Source: Pseudomonadota bacterium
Lineage (GTDB): Bacteria > Desulfobacterota > Binatia > UBA12015
Length of the DNA: 45,794 nt
Assembly (NCBI GenBank): GCA_005777805.1
Contig: SXLG01000123.1
Location: forward strand, 1 to 45,794
Reading direction: 5' to 3'
The notes beneath the pieces were generated by a model. The model did not search any database. It worked only from the letters and a program-made list of their open reading frames with translations, and was not told the origin of the DNA. The position numbers and the translations under genes are program-made. Below, one piece after another: positions 14,946 to 23,431 of the stretch (within the stretch, counting starts at the first letter, position 1; each line of letters starts with the position of its first letter).

Positions 14946-17912
14946 ATGCCAGAACGCACTTGTCTACCCCGCGGGCCGCTCGTCACGATCCTCTGCCGGG
15001 CCACTCTGGCCATGGGCCTGGTGCTGGCCGCGAGCACTCCGCCCGCCGGTGCCGAGACGCTGACCGGCGAGAGTGTCCGCCTTGACTACCACGCCGACCC
15101 CTTACGCGGCTTGGTCTTGACGGCGCTCGGTGACACCGACTCAGCAACGGCGTTCTCGCTCAGCGAGCGCGACATCTGGGAGATCGAGTTGGTCGATCCG
15201 ACCGCTCCCGCGCCGCTGGCGTCCGGCGTCATCACAATCACGCCCTCGACGAGCACCTCCACCTTCTCCCTCACTCCCCGCGCGGGCGGCTTCGGCGCAA
15301 CCTGGGCGGGCGTCAGGTCGCCGCTCCTGCCCTCGGGGGATACGCTTGATGTCCACGTCGACGCGACAGTCCCGCCCGGCGACGCCGTGGTCGAACTCCG
15401 CATCCACGTGGTGGCCACAACCCCGAGCTTGGCGCTCTACGGCGTGCGCTTCCCGCTCGTCCACGTCAAGCAGCGGGGCGCACCAGCCGACCAGCGTCTG
15501 GCCTGGCCCTACGCCGGCGGGTGGCTGTTGCACGACCCGGTCCACGGCAACCCTCTCGTCATCGACCCCGCGACCTACGGCCTGGCCAAGGACGTCATCC
15601 ACCCCGGTTACAAGGTCAGCATGCAGTTCATGTCGTACTACGACGCCAGCGAGACCGACGGCCCCAACCTCTACTTCGGCACGCGCGACACCACCGGGCA
15701 CGTCAAGGAGTTCCTGGTCTCGCCGACCATCGCACCCCAGGTCGAGGGTCTCCTCCTCGGTACCCGCCAGATCCCCGAGAACAACCTCAGGCCCGCGGGC
15801 GAATACACCGCGCCATGGCCCTTCGTGCTCGGAGTGATCCGTGGCGACTGGTACGACGCCGCCCACCTCTACCGCACCTGGGCCCTCGAGCAGAGTTGGA
15901 CGGCCGGGGGGCCGATGCGCACCAACCCCGACTTCTCGCCGCTCGTGCGCGACGCCCCGATGTTCGCCTTCACGGAGGCGCCCAGCTCGGGCGATTTTGC
16001 CTGGTGGGAACGCGACGTCGCGGACCAGGAGACCTACTTCGGCGTCACGGGAATCGCCACGCACGTCCAGCGCTGGCACAACAACCAGTTCGACGACGAC
16101 TGGGGGGACTGGTTCCCGGCCGACCCGAGCTATGTGGCCGCCGGTCCCACGCTGGCTGCCGCGGGAAACCCGCATGCGCCCTATGTGATTCTCAATTATT
16201 ATTCGAGTGACGCACACGATTACGCGAACTCGGAGGTACCGGGCTTCGCAGGACATGCCGTCAGCGAATTCGCCGCACTGGGCGAAGATGGTACCCGATT
16301 GACGATCGCCGAGCCGCAGGGCAGCGAGTCCGCGTCATTGCTCTGCCACGCGACCGGCTTCATGTCCGCCTATGCCACGACCCTCGCCGAACGGCTCCAC
16401 GCCGAGGTCGGCGCCCAGGGCCTTTACCTCGACATCTTCAGCGGAGAACCCGCGCCGCTCTGCTATGACCTCGCGCACGGTCACCCGACCGGCGGGGGCG
16501 ACGCCTACAATCTCGCGCGTCTCGATCTCGTGCGGTCACTGAAGACCACGCTGCGCGCCTCGGCCCCCGGGTTCTTCCTCTACAGCGAGAACCTGAACGA
16601 GATGTTCCTGGGATTGACCGAACTCCTCTACGCCCACCACAGCTTCGACGCCTACTACGATGGGGCGACCCCTCGCAAGCAGATCATTCCTCTCTTCACC
16701 ACGGTCTACAACGATCATCTCGCGATCGGAATGGTGGCTCCGATCCAGATTCCGTTCGTCAACTACTTGACCCCGAATCGCCTCGACCCCATCCTGCGGA
16801 TCCGTCGGCGCGAATACCAGGCGCAGCTTCATCTGGGCCACGAACCCCGAGCCGGCTCGGGTCTGAGCACGGTGAGCCTCGCCCAGAACCTCGCGACGCT
16901 GCCGCAGGTTGCAGCGGCCTACGAATCGATTCGCGACAGCGTCACGCTGCTCGAGGTTCCAACGGTACGTGGGCATGTCCGCTTCGGCGAACGCCTGCGC
17001 GATCCCACGACCGACGCGGTGCAGGTCCTGCCGGTGTTCTCACCCATGCCCGACGTCTTCCTCCCGCTGAGCCTGACCCAGCCGGTGGTCTACACCTCGG
17101 CCTGGCGCGCCCCGCGTCATGGCGGCGCCGGACTCCTCCTGATCAACTGGACATTGACGGGGGAGCCGCTTTGTACAGCTACGCCTCTCTGTGAGATCTT
17201 CACGCCCGAACTCCTCGGCGGTGACCAGAACGTCGAGTGGACCCTCGATCCGGCCCGCTACGACCTGACCGCGGGCCGCTACCGTCTGACCGAGATCGCC
17301 CCCACCGGCACGGTCGCCTCGGAGCTGATCGACATCGGGACGACGCCGCTGACGCGCACGCAGGCTGTCCCGGCGGGATCGGCGAGATTCGTCCAGCTCG
17401 CGCCTGCGTATTGCGCCGAGGCCGCGCCGGGATCGTGCAGTCCGGGCGGCACCGGAAACCGCGAATGTGCGCTGGAGTTGCGGACTCACCCAGTCGCCCC
17501 GCTCTCCCGCGGGCTACCCGGCACCAAACTCTCGTGCCGCGACGGCGACAGCACCTGCGATGGCGACGGCACGGAAAACGGCACCTGCACCATCGGGCTG
17601 GCGATCTGCCTCAACAACGCCGACCCTCGCCTGCCCGCCTGCACGCCTGCGCCGGTGGCCACGCTCGAGTTGCTGGCACCGAGCGTGGCGACCACAACGA
17701 CCAGTCCCGTGCTTGCTCCCTTGCGGGCGATCCTGAGTGACGCCGTGGACGTGCTCATGACCGCCCCCGGCGCAGCCGACAACTGCACCGAGATGCTGCC
17801 GCTCCCCGTGCCGGCGGGGCGGAGGGTAGCCGTCGCACTGCGCGTCAAGCTTACCACTCGGCAGCCCGACGCCGATACGATCCGGCTCGGCTGCACGCAG
17901 GCCGCCGGTTGA
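14946..17912 (+). CDS. Secreted glycoside-hydrolase-like protein (DUF6259-like)
   Basis: A 988-residue exported protein with signal peptide (LATMGLVLAASTPPAGAE-like hydrophobic stretch after a basic start). An N-terminal beta-sandwich of about 230 residues is followed by a probable TIM barrel. Suggestive segments are WPFVLGVIRGDWYDAAHLYRTWA, then WHNNQFDDDWGDWFPADPSY, GLYLDIFSGEPAPLCYD and FFLYSENLNEMF; the YLDIF and SENLNE segments are placed where catalytic Asp and Glu sit in related barrels. These features recall DUF6259/GH101-like glycosidases, but I cannot name the substrate. The last about 180 residues are cysteine-containing and beta-rich (CRDGDSTCDGDGTENGTC). Start is the first ATG giving a clean signal peptide. 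It is alone on this strand and converges on the ccm operon. Confidence 0.7.
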   Translation: MPERTCLPRGPLVTILCRATLAMGLVLAASTPPAGAETLTGESVRLDYHADPLRGLVLTALGDTDSATAFSLSERDIWEIELVDPTAPAPLASGVITITPSTSTSTFSLTPRAGGFGATWAGVRSPLLPSGDTLDVHVDATVPPGDAVVELRIHVVATTPSLALYGVRFPLVHVKQRGAPADQRLAWPYAGGWLLHDPVHGNPLVIDPATYGLAKDVIHPGYKVSMQFMSYYDASETDGPNLYFGTRDTTGHVKEFLVSPTIAPQVEGLLLGTRQIPENNLRPAGEYTAPWPFVLGVIRGDWYDAAHLYRTWALEQSWTAGGPMRTNPDFSPLVRDAPMFAFTEAPSSGDFAWWERDVADQETYFGVTGIATHVQRWHNNQFDDDWGDWFPADPSYVAAGPTLAAAGNPHAPYVILNYYSSDAHDYANSEVPGFAGHAVSEFAALGEDGTRLTIAEPQGSESASLLCHATGFMSAYATTLAERLHAEVGAQGLYLDIFSGEPAPLCYDLAHGHPTGGGDAYNLARLDLVRSLKTTLRASAPGFFLYSENLNEMFLGLTELLYAHHSFDAYYDGATPRKQIIPLFTTVYNDHLAIGMVAPIQIPFVNYLTPNRLDPILRIRRREYQAQLHLGHEPRAGSGLSTVSLAQNLATLPQVAAAYESIRDSVTLLEVPTVRGHVRFGERLRDPTTDAVQVLPVFSPMPDVFLPLSLTQPVVYTSAWRAPRHGGAGLLLINWTLTGEPLCTATPLCEIFTPELLGGDQNVEWTLDPARYDLTAGRYRLTEIAPTGTVASELIDIGTTPLTRTQAVPAGSARFVQLAPAYCAEAAPGSCSPGGTGNRECALELRTHPVAPLSRGLPGTKLSCRDGDSTCDGDGTENGTCTIGLAICLNNADPRLPACTPAPVATLELLAPSVATTTTSPVLAPLRAILSDAVDVLMTAPGAADNCTEMLPLPVPAGRRVAVALRVKLTTRQPDADTIRLGCTQAAG

Positions 17913-18061
17913 GCGAGTGTGAGTTTGGACGATTTCCGGTTCGGGCGGGGACGATGGGCCTCTCGACACCACCGGCCCTCCTCCGCCGCGATTCCATCAC
18001 GGGTTCTGAGCCGGCGCGCCCCGAGCCATGCCATCACGCCGTCCTCGCTACTGTTGTTTCA

Positions 18062-18084
18062 GGTGCGCTCGGGCTCAGCGCACC
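18062..18084. terminator. Hairpin between convergent genes
   Basis: GGTGCGCT and AGCGCACC form a perfect 8-bp stem with a 7-nt loop, overlapping the 3' end of the minus-strand tRNA-binding gene and about 150 bp after the plus-strand gene. It could serve as a bidirectional end signal. Neither side has a clear U-tract. Confidence 0.4.
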
Positions 18085-18458
18085 GTCGCGCCGGGTGCCG
18101 TGGCGCGGCCGGGAGCGACCAGCGTCAGGCCCGACGCATCGCTGGCGGCGAGCAGCATACCCTGACTCTCGACGCCACGGAGCTTGACCGGCTGGAGATT
18201 CGCGACCACCACGACCTGCCGGCCGGGCAGATCGCCGAGTTCGACGTGGGCGCGAATGCCGGCCACGATCTGGCGCGGCGCGGCCTCGCCGAGATCGACC
18301 TCGAGGACCACGAGCCGGTCGGCGTTGGGATGCGGCTCGGCGCGGCGGATCGTCCCGACGCGCAACTGCACGCGCGCGAAGTCATCGATCGTGATCATGC
18401 CTTCGTCGGCCCTGCGAGGTTCCCCGTCGCCCCCACCCGTCACTGTCGCCTCCGCCAT
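18075..18458 (-). CDS. Stand-alone tRNA-binding protein (MetRS C-terminal/CsaA-like domain)
   Basis: A 127-residue protein whose core, from ITIDDFARVQLRVGTI to GVESQGMLLAA, matches the OB-fold tRNA-binding domain at the C-terminus of bacterial methionyl-tRNA synthetase. PHPNADRLVVLEVDLGE and QIVAGI are both present. In many bacteria the domain is fused to MetG; here it is a separate polypeptide of about the size of CsaA or a MetRS beta subunit. It would dimerise and help MetRS hold tRNA, or act as a chaperone-like protein. It is the last gene of the minus-strand ccm operon, 19 bp after the CcmI-like gene. I use the ATG at 18458; an internal ATG at MITIDD is equally family-like. Confidence 0.85.
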   Translation of the reverse strand: MAEATVTGGGDGEPRRADEGMITIDDFARVQLRVGTIRRAEPHPNADRLVVLEVDLGEAAPRQIVAGIRAHVELGDLPGRQVVVVANLQPVKLRGVESQGMLLAASDASGLTLVAPGRATAPGATVR

Positions 18459-18477
18459 CGTCACGTCTCCCGCAGCG

Positions 18478-18774
18478 TCAAGCGCCGCCTGTCCGTTGGT
18501 CCAGTCTGGCCAGAGCAGCGAGTGCGGCCCCTTCGAGTTCGGCGCGGATGATCGCGTAGTCGTCGTCGGAGAGCCTGCCGGTCGCGTGGTCGAGTTCGGC
18601 CTCGCGGATCGCGGCCAGGGCCCGGTCTCGCGCCGCAGCAAGCTCACTGCGCTCGGTGATCGAGGTGGAACCGCCGGCTGGGGCGATCTCACTCGCGGGC
18701 ACGGGAGCGAGCAGCGGCCACGCCACGAGCGCGGCCACGCCGACGACGAGCAGAATCCCGGCGGTCATCAGCAT
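18478..18774 (-). CDS. Small membrane protein like the N-terminus of CcmI
   Basis: A 98-residue protein with one N-terminal transmembrane helix (ILLVVGVAALVAWPLLAP) and a helical cytoplasmic or periplasmic tail containing ERSELAAARDRALAAIREAELDHATGRLSDDDY. That tail is the signature seen near the N-terminus of CcmI/CycH, which guides apocytochrome to the haem lyase. Full CcmI has a TPR domain and is 300-400 residues; here only the anchor and first helices exist. It lies 4 bp downstream of ccmH, so the operon placement supports a cytochrome c maturation role. Confidence 0.7.
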   Translation of the reverse strand: MLMTAGILLVVGVAALVAWPLLAPVPASEIAPAGGSTSITERSELAAARDRALAAIREAELDHATGRLSDDDYAIIRAELEGAALAALARLDQRTGGA

Positions 18775-18778
18775 GCCG

Positions 18779-19363
18779 CTAGCTCCTCTCGTCGAAGCGC
18801 CGCAGGGCTTCGTCGAGGCGCGCGCGGGCGGCGGGGTCGGCCAACTCGGAGGCCTCTCGCCCGAGAGCTGTCGAGTGATCGGGCAATGCGGCCGTTTGGC
18901 GGCGCCAACGCAGGAGCACGAGCGCGACGATCAACAGCCCCACGCCGATCACCACGAAGGGCATGATCCACGCTGCGAGGTTGAAGCCCCGCATGGTCGG
19001 CGCCGAGAGGATCTTCTCGCCGTACTTCTGCTCGAAGTAGCTGAAGATCTCCTCCCGGCTCATGCCCGCCGCGAGCTGTTCGGCAATCTCCGCCTTGAGC
19101 GGGATCCCGGATGGACAATTGACGTGGTTGCAGGAATGGACCGTCAAGCCGCAACCACACTGGCAGGTGAGGCCGGTCTCGATCTCACTCTGCGTCGGCG
19201 GTGGCTCGGCGGCCACGGCGTATCCCCCGAACGGCAGCAGCGCCGCGAGCACCAGCGCCCGCACGAGGACTCCGCCGGCGCGCACCGCCCGTCGCCACCG
19301 GTGGGGCACGATTCCGGCCCGGAGGCACGACGTCGCCCCGCCCAGCACCTGGTCCACGCTCAC
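18779..19363 (-). CDS. ccmH: Cytochrome c maturation protein CcmH (CxCxC-type)
   Basis: A CcmH/CycL-family thiol protein of the periplasmic haem-ligation complex, about 194 residues. After a hydrophobic signal segment (ALVLAALLPFGGYAVAA) comes GLTCQCGCGLTVHSC in place of the classical LRCxxCQ, then EEIFSYFEQKYGEKIL and a C-terminal transmembrane helix (WIMPFVVIGVGLLIVALVLL). Reduced cysteines would reduce apocytochrome for haem attachment. I chose the GTG at 19363, 11 bp after the ccmF stop; the upstream ATG at 19420 overlaps ccmF and adds a basic tail. The extra Cys in CxCxC recurs in delta-proteobacterial and Thermus relatives as I recall, and differs from E. coli CcmH. Confidence 0.85.
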   Translation of the reverse strand: MSVDQVLGGATSCLRAGIVPHRWRRAVRAGGVLVRALVLAALLPFGGYAVAAEPPPTQSEIETGLTCQCGCGLTVHSCNHVNCPSGIPLKAEIAEQLAAGMSREEIFSYFEQKYGEKILSAPTMRGFNLAAWIMPFVVIGVGLLIVALVLLRWRRQTAALPDHSTALGREASELADPAARARLDEALRRFDERS

Positions 19364-19373
19364 CGGTCCGGCC

Positions 19374-21365
19374 CTATTCCATCGCCGCGCGCCCGACCTC
19401 GGCCGCGGCACCCACCGCAACCTGGCGCTCGGCCCACGACGGCCACATGCAGATGCCCGTGCCCAGTGCCATCACCAAGCCACCGATCCACATCCACGAG
19501 ACCAGTGGATTGACGAAAACCTGGAAGATCGCCGCACCGGTCTTCACGTCGTAACTCGCCAGCACGACGTAGAGGTCCTCGCCGAGCGTCGAGCGGATCG
19601 AGACCTCGGTCGTCGGCTGCTCGGGTTTCTTGTAGAAACGCTTCTCGGGGTAGACCATGCCCAGCGCGCGACCGCCCGAGGAGATCGCGACATTGGCCGC
19701 AGTAAAGAGCACATGGGGAGTATCGCCGTTCGTCACGCCCTCGTAGGTCAAGGTGTAGCCGCCGATCTCGAGGCTCTCGCCGGGCGCCAGGGATTTCTGT
19801 AATTCGAGCTTGAAGATCGACGAAGCAACGATACCGACGAACACCAACACCACGCCGACGTGCACGACGTAGCCGCCGTAGCGCCGGCGGTTCTTGCCGA
19901 TCAGCCGCGAGAGCGCGACAGGCAGCCTCTCCCCCATCACGGCGCGACGCACCCGTGCCCCGCGCCAGAACTCGACCACCACCGTCGCCAGAGCAAATGT
20001 CGAGATCGAGAACGCGACGATCGCATAGAAGTTGCCCGCTCCCGCGCCGAGCGCGATCAGCCCGACCGCAACGCCCGCCGTGACCGAGACGCCGAAGCTA
20101 CGCTTGAGGCTCGTCCAGGTGGCGCGCCGCCAGGCGATCACCGGGCCCACACCCATCAGGAAGACCAGCGCCACCGCAAGGGGCGCGCCCACGCGATTGA
20201 AGAAGGGCGGCCCGACGGTAATCTTGACGCCGCGCACCCACTCCGAGAGCACCGGGAAAACCGTGCCCCAGAAGATGGTGAACGCGATCCCGACCAGGAT
20301 CAGGTTGTTGAGCAAGAAGGCCGCCTCGCGCGAGAACACGCTCTCGAGCTCGTTGCGGCCGCGCAGCAGCGGCAAGCGCCATACAAGCAGGCCGATCGCG
20401 ATCGTCAGTACGACTCCGAGAAAGATCAGGAAGAAGGGGCCGAGCCCCGACTGCGTGAACGAATGCACCGACGAGATCACGCCCGAACGGGTCAGGAAGG
20501 TGCCAAAGATCGTGAGCCCGAAGGTCAGAATCACCAGCACCATGTTCCAGACCTTCAGCATGTCCTTCTTCTCCTGGATCATCACCGAGTGCAGGAAGGC
20601 GCTCGAGGTGAGCCAGGGCATGAAGGCTGCGTTCTCGACCGGATCCCATGCCCAGTAGCCGCCCCAGCCGAGCACGACGTAGGCCCACGCCGCACCGAAG
20701 AGGTTGCCGAGCATCAGGAAGAACCACGAAAAGAGCGTCCAGCGCCGGGTGGCGCGGATCCAGCCGTCGCCGAGCCGACCGGTCGCGAGTGCCGCGATCG
20801 CGAACGCAAACGGCACGGTGGTCGAGACGAAGCCGAGGTAGAGCGAGGGCGGATGGATCGTCATCCAATAATTCTGGAGGAGCGGGTTCAGATCCGAGCC
20901 CTCGGTCGGCGTGAAGGGCAGGCGCTCGAACGGATCGGTGACGAAGACCAGCAGGGCGAGAAAGAACGAGCCCGTGGTCAGCAGCGTCGCCGTCACCCAG
21001 GGCATGAAGGCGCGGTTGCGGTGGCGGTTCTGCACCAGCACCACCGCGGTGCAGGCGGCGAGCAGAAAAGCCCACCAGAGCAGCGAACCCTTCATCCCGC
21101 CCCAGAGGGCCGCGATCGTGTACCAGAGCGGCAGGGTCGAGGAACTGTACGCAGCGACATATTCCACGTTGAAATCGTGCTGCAGGAGCAGCCCGAGCAG
21201 TGCTGCGACAGCGATGCCGGTGAGACCGCAGAAGGCCCACGCGGCGTTTTCACCCACTCGGGCCCAGTCGTGGTCACGCCGCATGGCGCCGACGAGACTC
21301 GCCACGACGCCGAGCACACCGACGCCAAAGCCCAGCACCAGTGCGAGCCGCCCGACTTCGGTCAT
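19374..21365 (-). CDS. ccmF: Cytochrome c haem lyase subunit CcmF
   Basis: A 663-residue polytopic protein of the haem-handling family. The tryptophan-rich WWD signature is clear (VVLGWGGYWAWDPVENAAFMPW), about 15 hydrophobic segments are visible, and conserved loop segments such as NYWMTIHPPSLYLGF and GTFLTRSGVISSVHSF are present. A C-terminal periplasmic loop of about 110 residues (SSIFKLELQKSLAPGESLEI) precedes the last helix. The length is typical for the family. It receives haem from CcmE and attaches it to CXXCH motifs of apocytochrome c. It starts 24 bp after ccmE, and ccmH begins 11 bp beyond its stop, so all are co-transcribed. ccmABCD are not in the window. Confidence 0.95.
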   Translation of the reverse strand: MTEVGRLALVLGFGVGVLGVVASLVGAMRRDHDWARVGENAAWAFCGLTGIAVAALLGLLLQHDFNVEYVAAYSSSTLPLWYTIAALWGGMKGSLLWWAFLLAACTAVVLVQNRHRNRAFMPWVTATLLTTGSFFLALLVFVTDPFERLPFTPTEGSDLNPLLQNYWMTIHPPSLYLGFVSTTVPFAFAIAALATGRLGDGWIRATRRWTLFSWFFLMLGNLFGAAWAYVVLGWGGYWAWDPVENAAFMPWLTSSAFLHSVMIQEKKDMLKVWNMVLVILTFGLTIFGTFLTRSGVISSVHSFTQSGLGPFFLIFLGVVLTIAIGLLVWRLPLLRGRNELESVFSREAAFLLNNLILVGIAFTIFWGTVFPVLSEWVRGVKITVGPPFFNRVGAPLAVALVFLMGVGPVIAWRRATWTSLKRSFGVSVTAGVAVGLIALGAGAGNFYAIVAFSISTFALATVVVEFWRGARVRRAVMGERLPVALSRLIGKNRRRYGGYVVHVGVVLVFVGIVASSIFKLELQKSLAPGESLEIGGYTLTYEGVTNGDTPHVLFTAANVAISSGGRALGMVYPEKRFYKKPEQPTTEVSIRSTLGEDLYVVLASYDVKTGAAIFQVFVNPLVSWMWIGGLVMALGTGICMWPSWAERQVAVGAAAEVGRAAME

Positions 21366-21389
21366 CGCCGTGGCCCTGCGAGTGCGGCT

Positions 21390-21917
21390 TCAGCCATCCG
21401 CGACAACGCCATCCGGGACGGTCTCGCGCGGGGTTCCGACCGCCGCCGCGGCGGCATCGGGCATCGCTTCGGGTTCGAGCTCCGCCTCGTATTTTGACGG
21501 GCAAGTGGTGAGCAGCGTCTCGGCCGCGAAGACCCCCTCGTGGACACGCCCTTCGACGATGACGTCGCGATCCTCACCGAACATATCGGGCAGGATGCCG
21601 TTGTAGCGCACCGGGAGCCGTGCCTTCGCGAACTCTTCCGGTGCGACCACAGGACGCGGCATGTGGACGTCGGTCTTCGGGGGGATCGGCACGATGGCAA
21701 ACGCCAAATCTAGAGTTGCCGGGTCCCACTCGACCGATCCTCCGGCGACGCGGCCCGCCAGGCGCAGGGGCTGGCCGTCATGCGCACCCCGCGAGGCGGC
21801 CCACTCCTCCACCGTCATGAAGTAGGCGGAGGTCTCGCTGACGGCGGTCCAGATCAGTGCAGCGACGGCGCCGACGATCACGAATGAGCCGAACGCGAAC
21901 TTGGTCTTTCGATCCAC
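21390..21917 (-). CDS. ccmE: Haem chaperone CcmE, Cys-type (CPSKY variant)
   Basis: A 175-residue CcmE with an N-terminal signal anchor (FAFGSFVIVGAVAALIWTAV) and an OB-fold domain (LRLAGRVAGGSVEWD, VRYNGILPDMFGEDRDVIVEG). The haem-linking region reads TTCPSKYEAE where the E. coli protein has HDENY, so the histidine that bonds haem is replaced by cysteine in a CxxxY arrangement. Such Cys-type CcmE is known from archaea and delta-proteobacteria, where the Ccm system has been reported to function without CcmG and classical CcmH. The start is the ATG at 21917, and the gene heads the ccm operon in this window. Confidence 0.9.
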   Translation of the reverse strand: MDRKTKFAFGSFVIVGAVAALIWTAVSETSAYFMTVEEWAASRGAHDGQPLRLAGRVAGGSVEWDPATLDLAFAIVPIPPKTDVHMPRPVVAPEEFAKARLPVRYNGILPDMFGEDRDVIVEGRVHEGVFAAETLLTTCPSKYEAELEPEAMPDAAAAAVGTPRETVPDGVVADG

Positions 21918-22324
21918 GAGGGGTTGGAGGGGAAGCTAACCCATGCCATACGGGGCGGCAACGCGACCCCGGAGCCCGCGCGCGCGGCTGTCCGGCGCTG
22001 GCCGAGAGGCACCCTGCAAACGCGATGGCGAAGTACACCGCGCACGCGACGGATCCGGGGCACGCGGCCGGCGCTCGTCGAGGGGGCGACCCGGAGGAGG
22101 CGACAATGGCGGAGGCAGTGCGGCGGAGCGTGACGGCAGGCCGGGCACGACAGTGCGACGGCGGCTTGCCGCGTCTGCCCCACTTAGGCCGGACGCAAAG
22201 CTCGATAGCACGGCGCACGCGCCCCGCCGCGCCGGCCAAGTGCCGCCGCTGGCTGGCCGAGCTGCCCGGAGCGAAGCGCCGCGCATCGAGCGATCACACC
22301 GCTGCGCGCAAGCGGTGGCACTGG
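21918..22324. other. Divergent intergenic region ccmE-uppP
   Basis: The 407-bp gap lies between divergent ccmE and uppP and should contain both promoters. ORFs across it are low-complexity and arginine-rich. I see no repeat pair, hairpin or recognisable operator. Confidence 0.4.
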
Positions 22325-23332
22325 ATGGCGGGGTTCTGGTTTGCGGCGCTCGTCGTCGGTGTTGTCCTCTCGCCCGACGCTGCCGACATCGCCCGCGCCG
22401 CACGAGAGGTTCCCGCCGGTACTGCGGCCCCCGCCGCCCTGGCTGCGACTGCCGGGCCGGCGGTGCGGGCAAGTACAGTCGTCCGGGCGACAGACGCCGC
22501 CGCGGCGCCGGCACCCGCCGCAGTGGCGGCCAGTGGCGCGTGGCGCGACGCCCTCGCGGCCGCATTCATGGGCGTCGTCGAAGGCCTGACCGAGTTCCTG
22601 CCGGTCTCGTCCACAGGCCATCTCATCCTGGTTGGACACTTTCTGCACTACGGATCGCCGGCCTTCGAGATCGTGATTCAGCTCGGCGCGATGTTTGCGC
22701 TGACCTGGTGCTACCGCGAACGCCTGCTGCTTCTCGCAGGCGGCCTCCTGCGCGACGCCACAGCCCGTGCCCTCGCCGTTCGCCTCGCCATGGCTTTCCT
22801 GCCCGCGGCCCTGGCAGGCTTCGCGCTCGGCGACTTCGTCGAGAGCCACCTCTTCCGACCCGAGTTCGTCGCGGCAATGCTCGTCGCTGGCGGCGTCGTC
22901 CTGCTCGTCAGCGACAGCCCGGATCGCCGCGGCCGCACCCACGCGATCGAGGACATCACCCTCTTGCAGGCCCTCGTGATCGGTTGCGGCCAGACGGTAG
23001 CCCTCCTGCCCGGCGTGTCGCGCTCGGGCGCCACAATCGTGAGTGGGCTGCTGGCCGGCCTCGATCGCCGCGTCGCAACCGAATTCTCTTTCCTGCTGGC
23101 GCTGCCGACGATGTACGCCGCCGGCGGCTACACCCTGCTGCGCGCGCATGACACCCTTGCGGCCGAGCTCGGCGCGGGCACCCTCATCGGCCTCGTGACG
23201 GCCTACGTCACGGCATTGGTGGTGATCCGCGCATTCCTCAGGTTCGTCGAAACGAACACGCTCCGGCCTTTCGGCTGGTACCGGATCGCCGCGGGTATCG
23301 GCATCGGCGCGGTCTTCCTCTTTGCAAGCTGA
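22325..23332 (+). CDS. uppP: Undecaprenyl-diphosphatase
   Basis: An integral membrane enzyme that dephosphorylates undecaprenyl diphosphate so the carrier lipid can be reused for peptidoglycan and other envelope polymers. The signature MGVVEGLTEFLPVSSTGHL and the second motif LLPGVSRSGATIVSGLLAGLDR are intact, and seven or so hydrophobic helices follow. The start is odd. Normal UppP begins a few residues before the GLTEFLPVSS motif, yet here MAGFWFAALVVGVVLS and an alanine-rich stretch add about 80 residues. I use the ATG at 22325, but an ATG at 22567 would give the ordinary length. The gene is divergent from ccmE and converges on murF. Confidence 0.92.
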   Translation: MAGFWFAALVVGVVLSPDAADIARAAREVPAGTAAPAALAATAGPAVRASTVVRATDAAAAPAPAAVAASGAWRDALAAAFMGVVEGLTEFLPVSSTGHLILVGHFLHYGSPAFEIVIQLGAMFALTWCYRERLLLLAGGLLRDATARALAVRLAMAFLPAALAGFALGDFVESHLFRPEFVAAMLVAGGVVLLVSDSPDRRGRTHAIEDITLLQALVIGCGQTVALLPGVSRSGATIVSGLLAGLDRRVATEFSFLLALPTMYAAGGYTLLRAHDTLAAELGAGTLIGLVTAYVTALVVIRAFLRFVETNTLRPFGWYRIAAGIGIGAVFLFAS

Positions 23333-23379
23333 ACGACCAACCCAGGCCATGGCTGGCAAATGCAGTGGTTGACCATCTC

Positions 23380-23407
23380 GGAGCGGGCTGTCGCGACCAG
23401 CCGCTCC
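23380..23407. terminator. Bidirectional hairpin between uppP and murF
   Basis: GGAGCG-(G)-GCTG pairs with CAGCCGCTCC around a 7-nt loop, a 10-bp stem with one bulged G, in the 99 bp between two convergent stops. Like the other hairpins here it lacks a U-tract on the plus side. Confidence 0.6.
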
Positions 23408-23431
23408 CACCCTCGCCGGGCGGGAGCGAAC

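Noticed and set aside
19860-21497. 545-residue plus-strand ORF antisense to ccmF
   Set aside because: It is an Arg/Glu/His-rich shadow of a well-supported gene.
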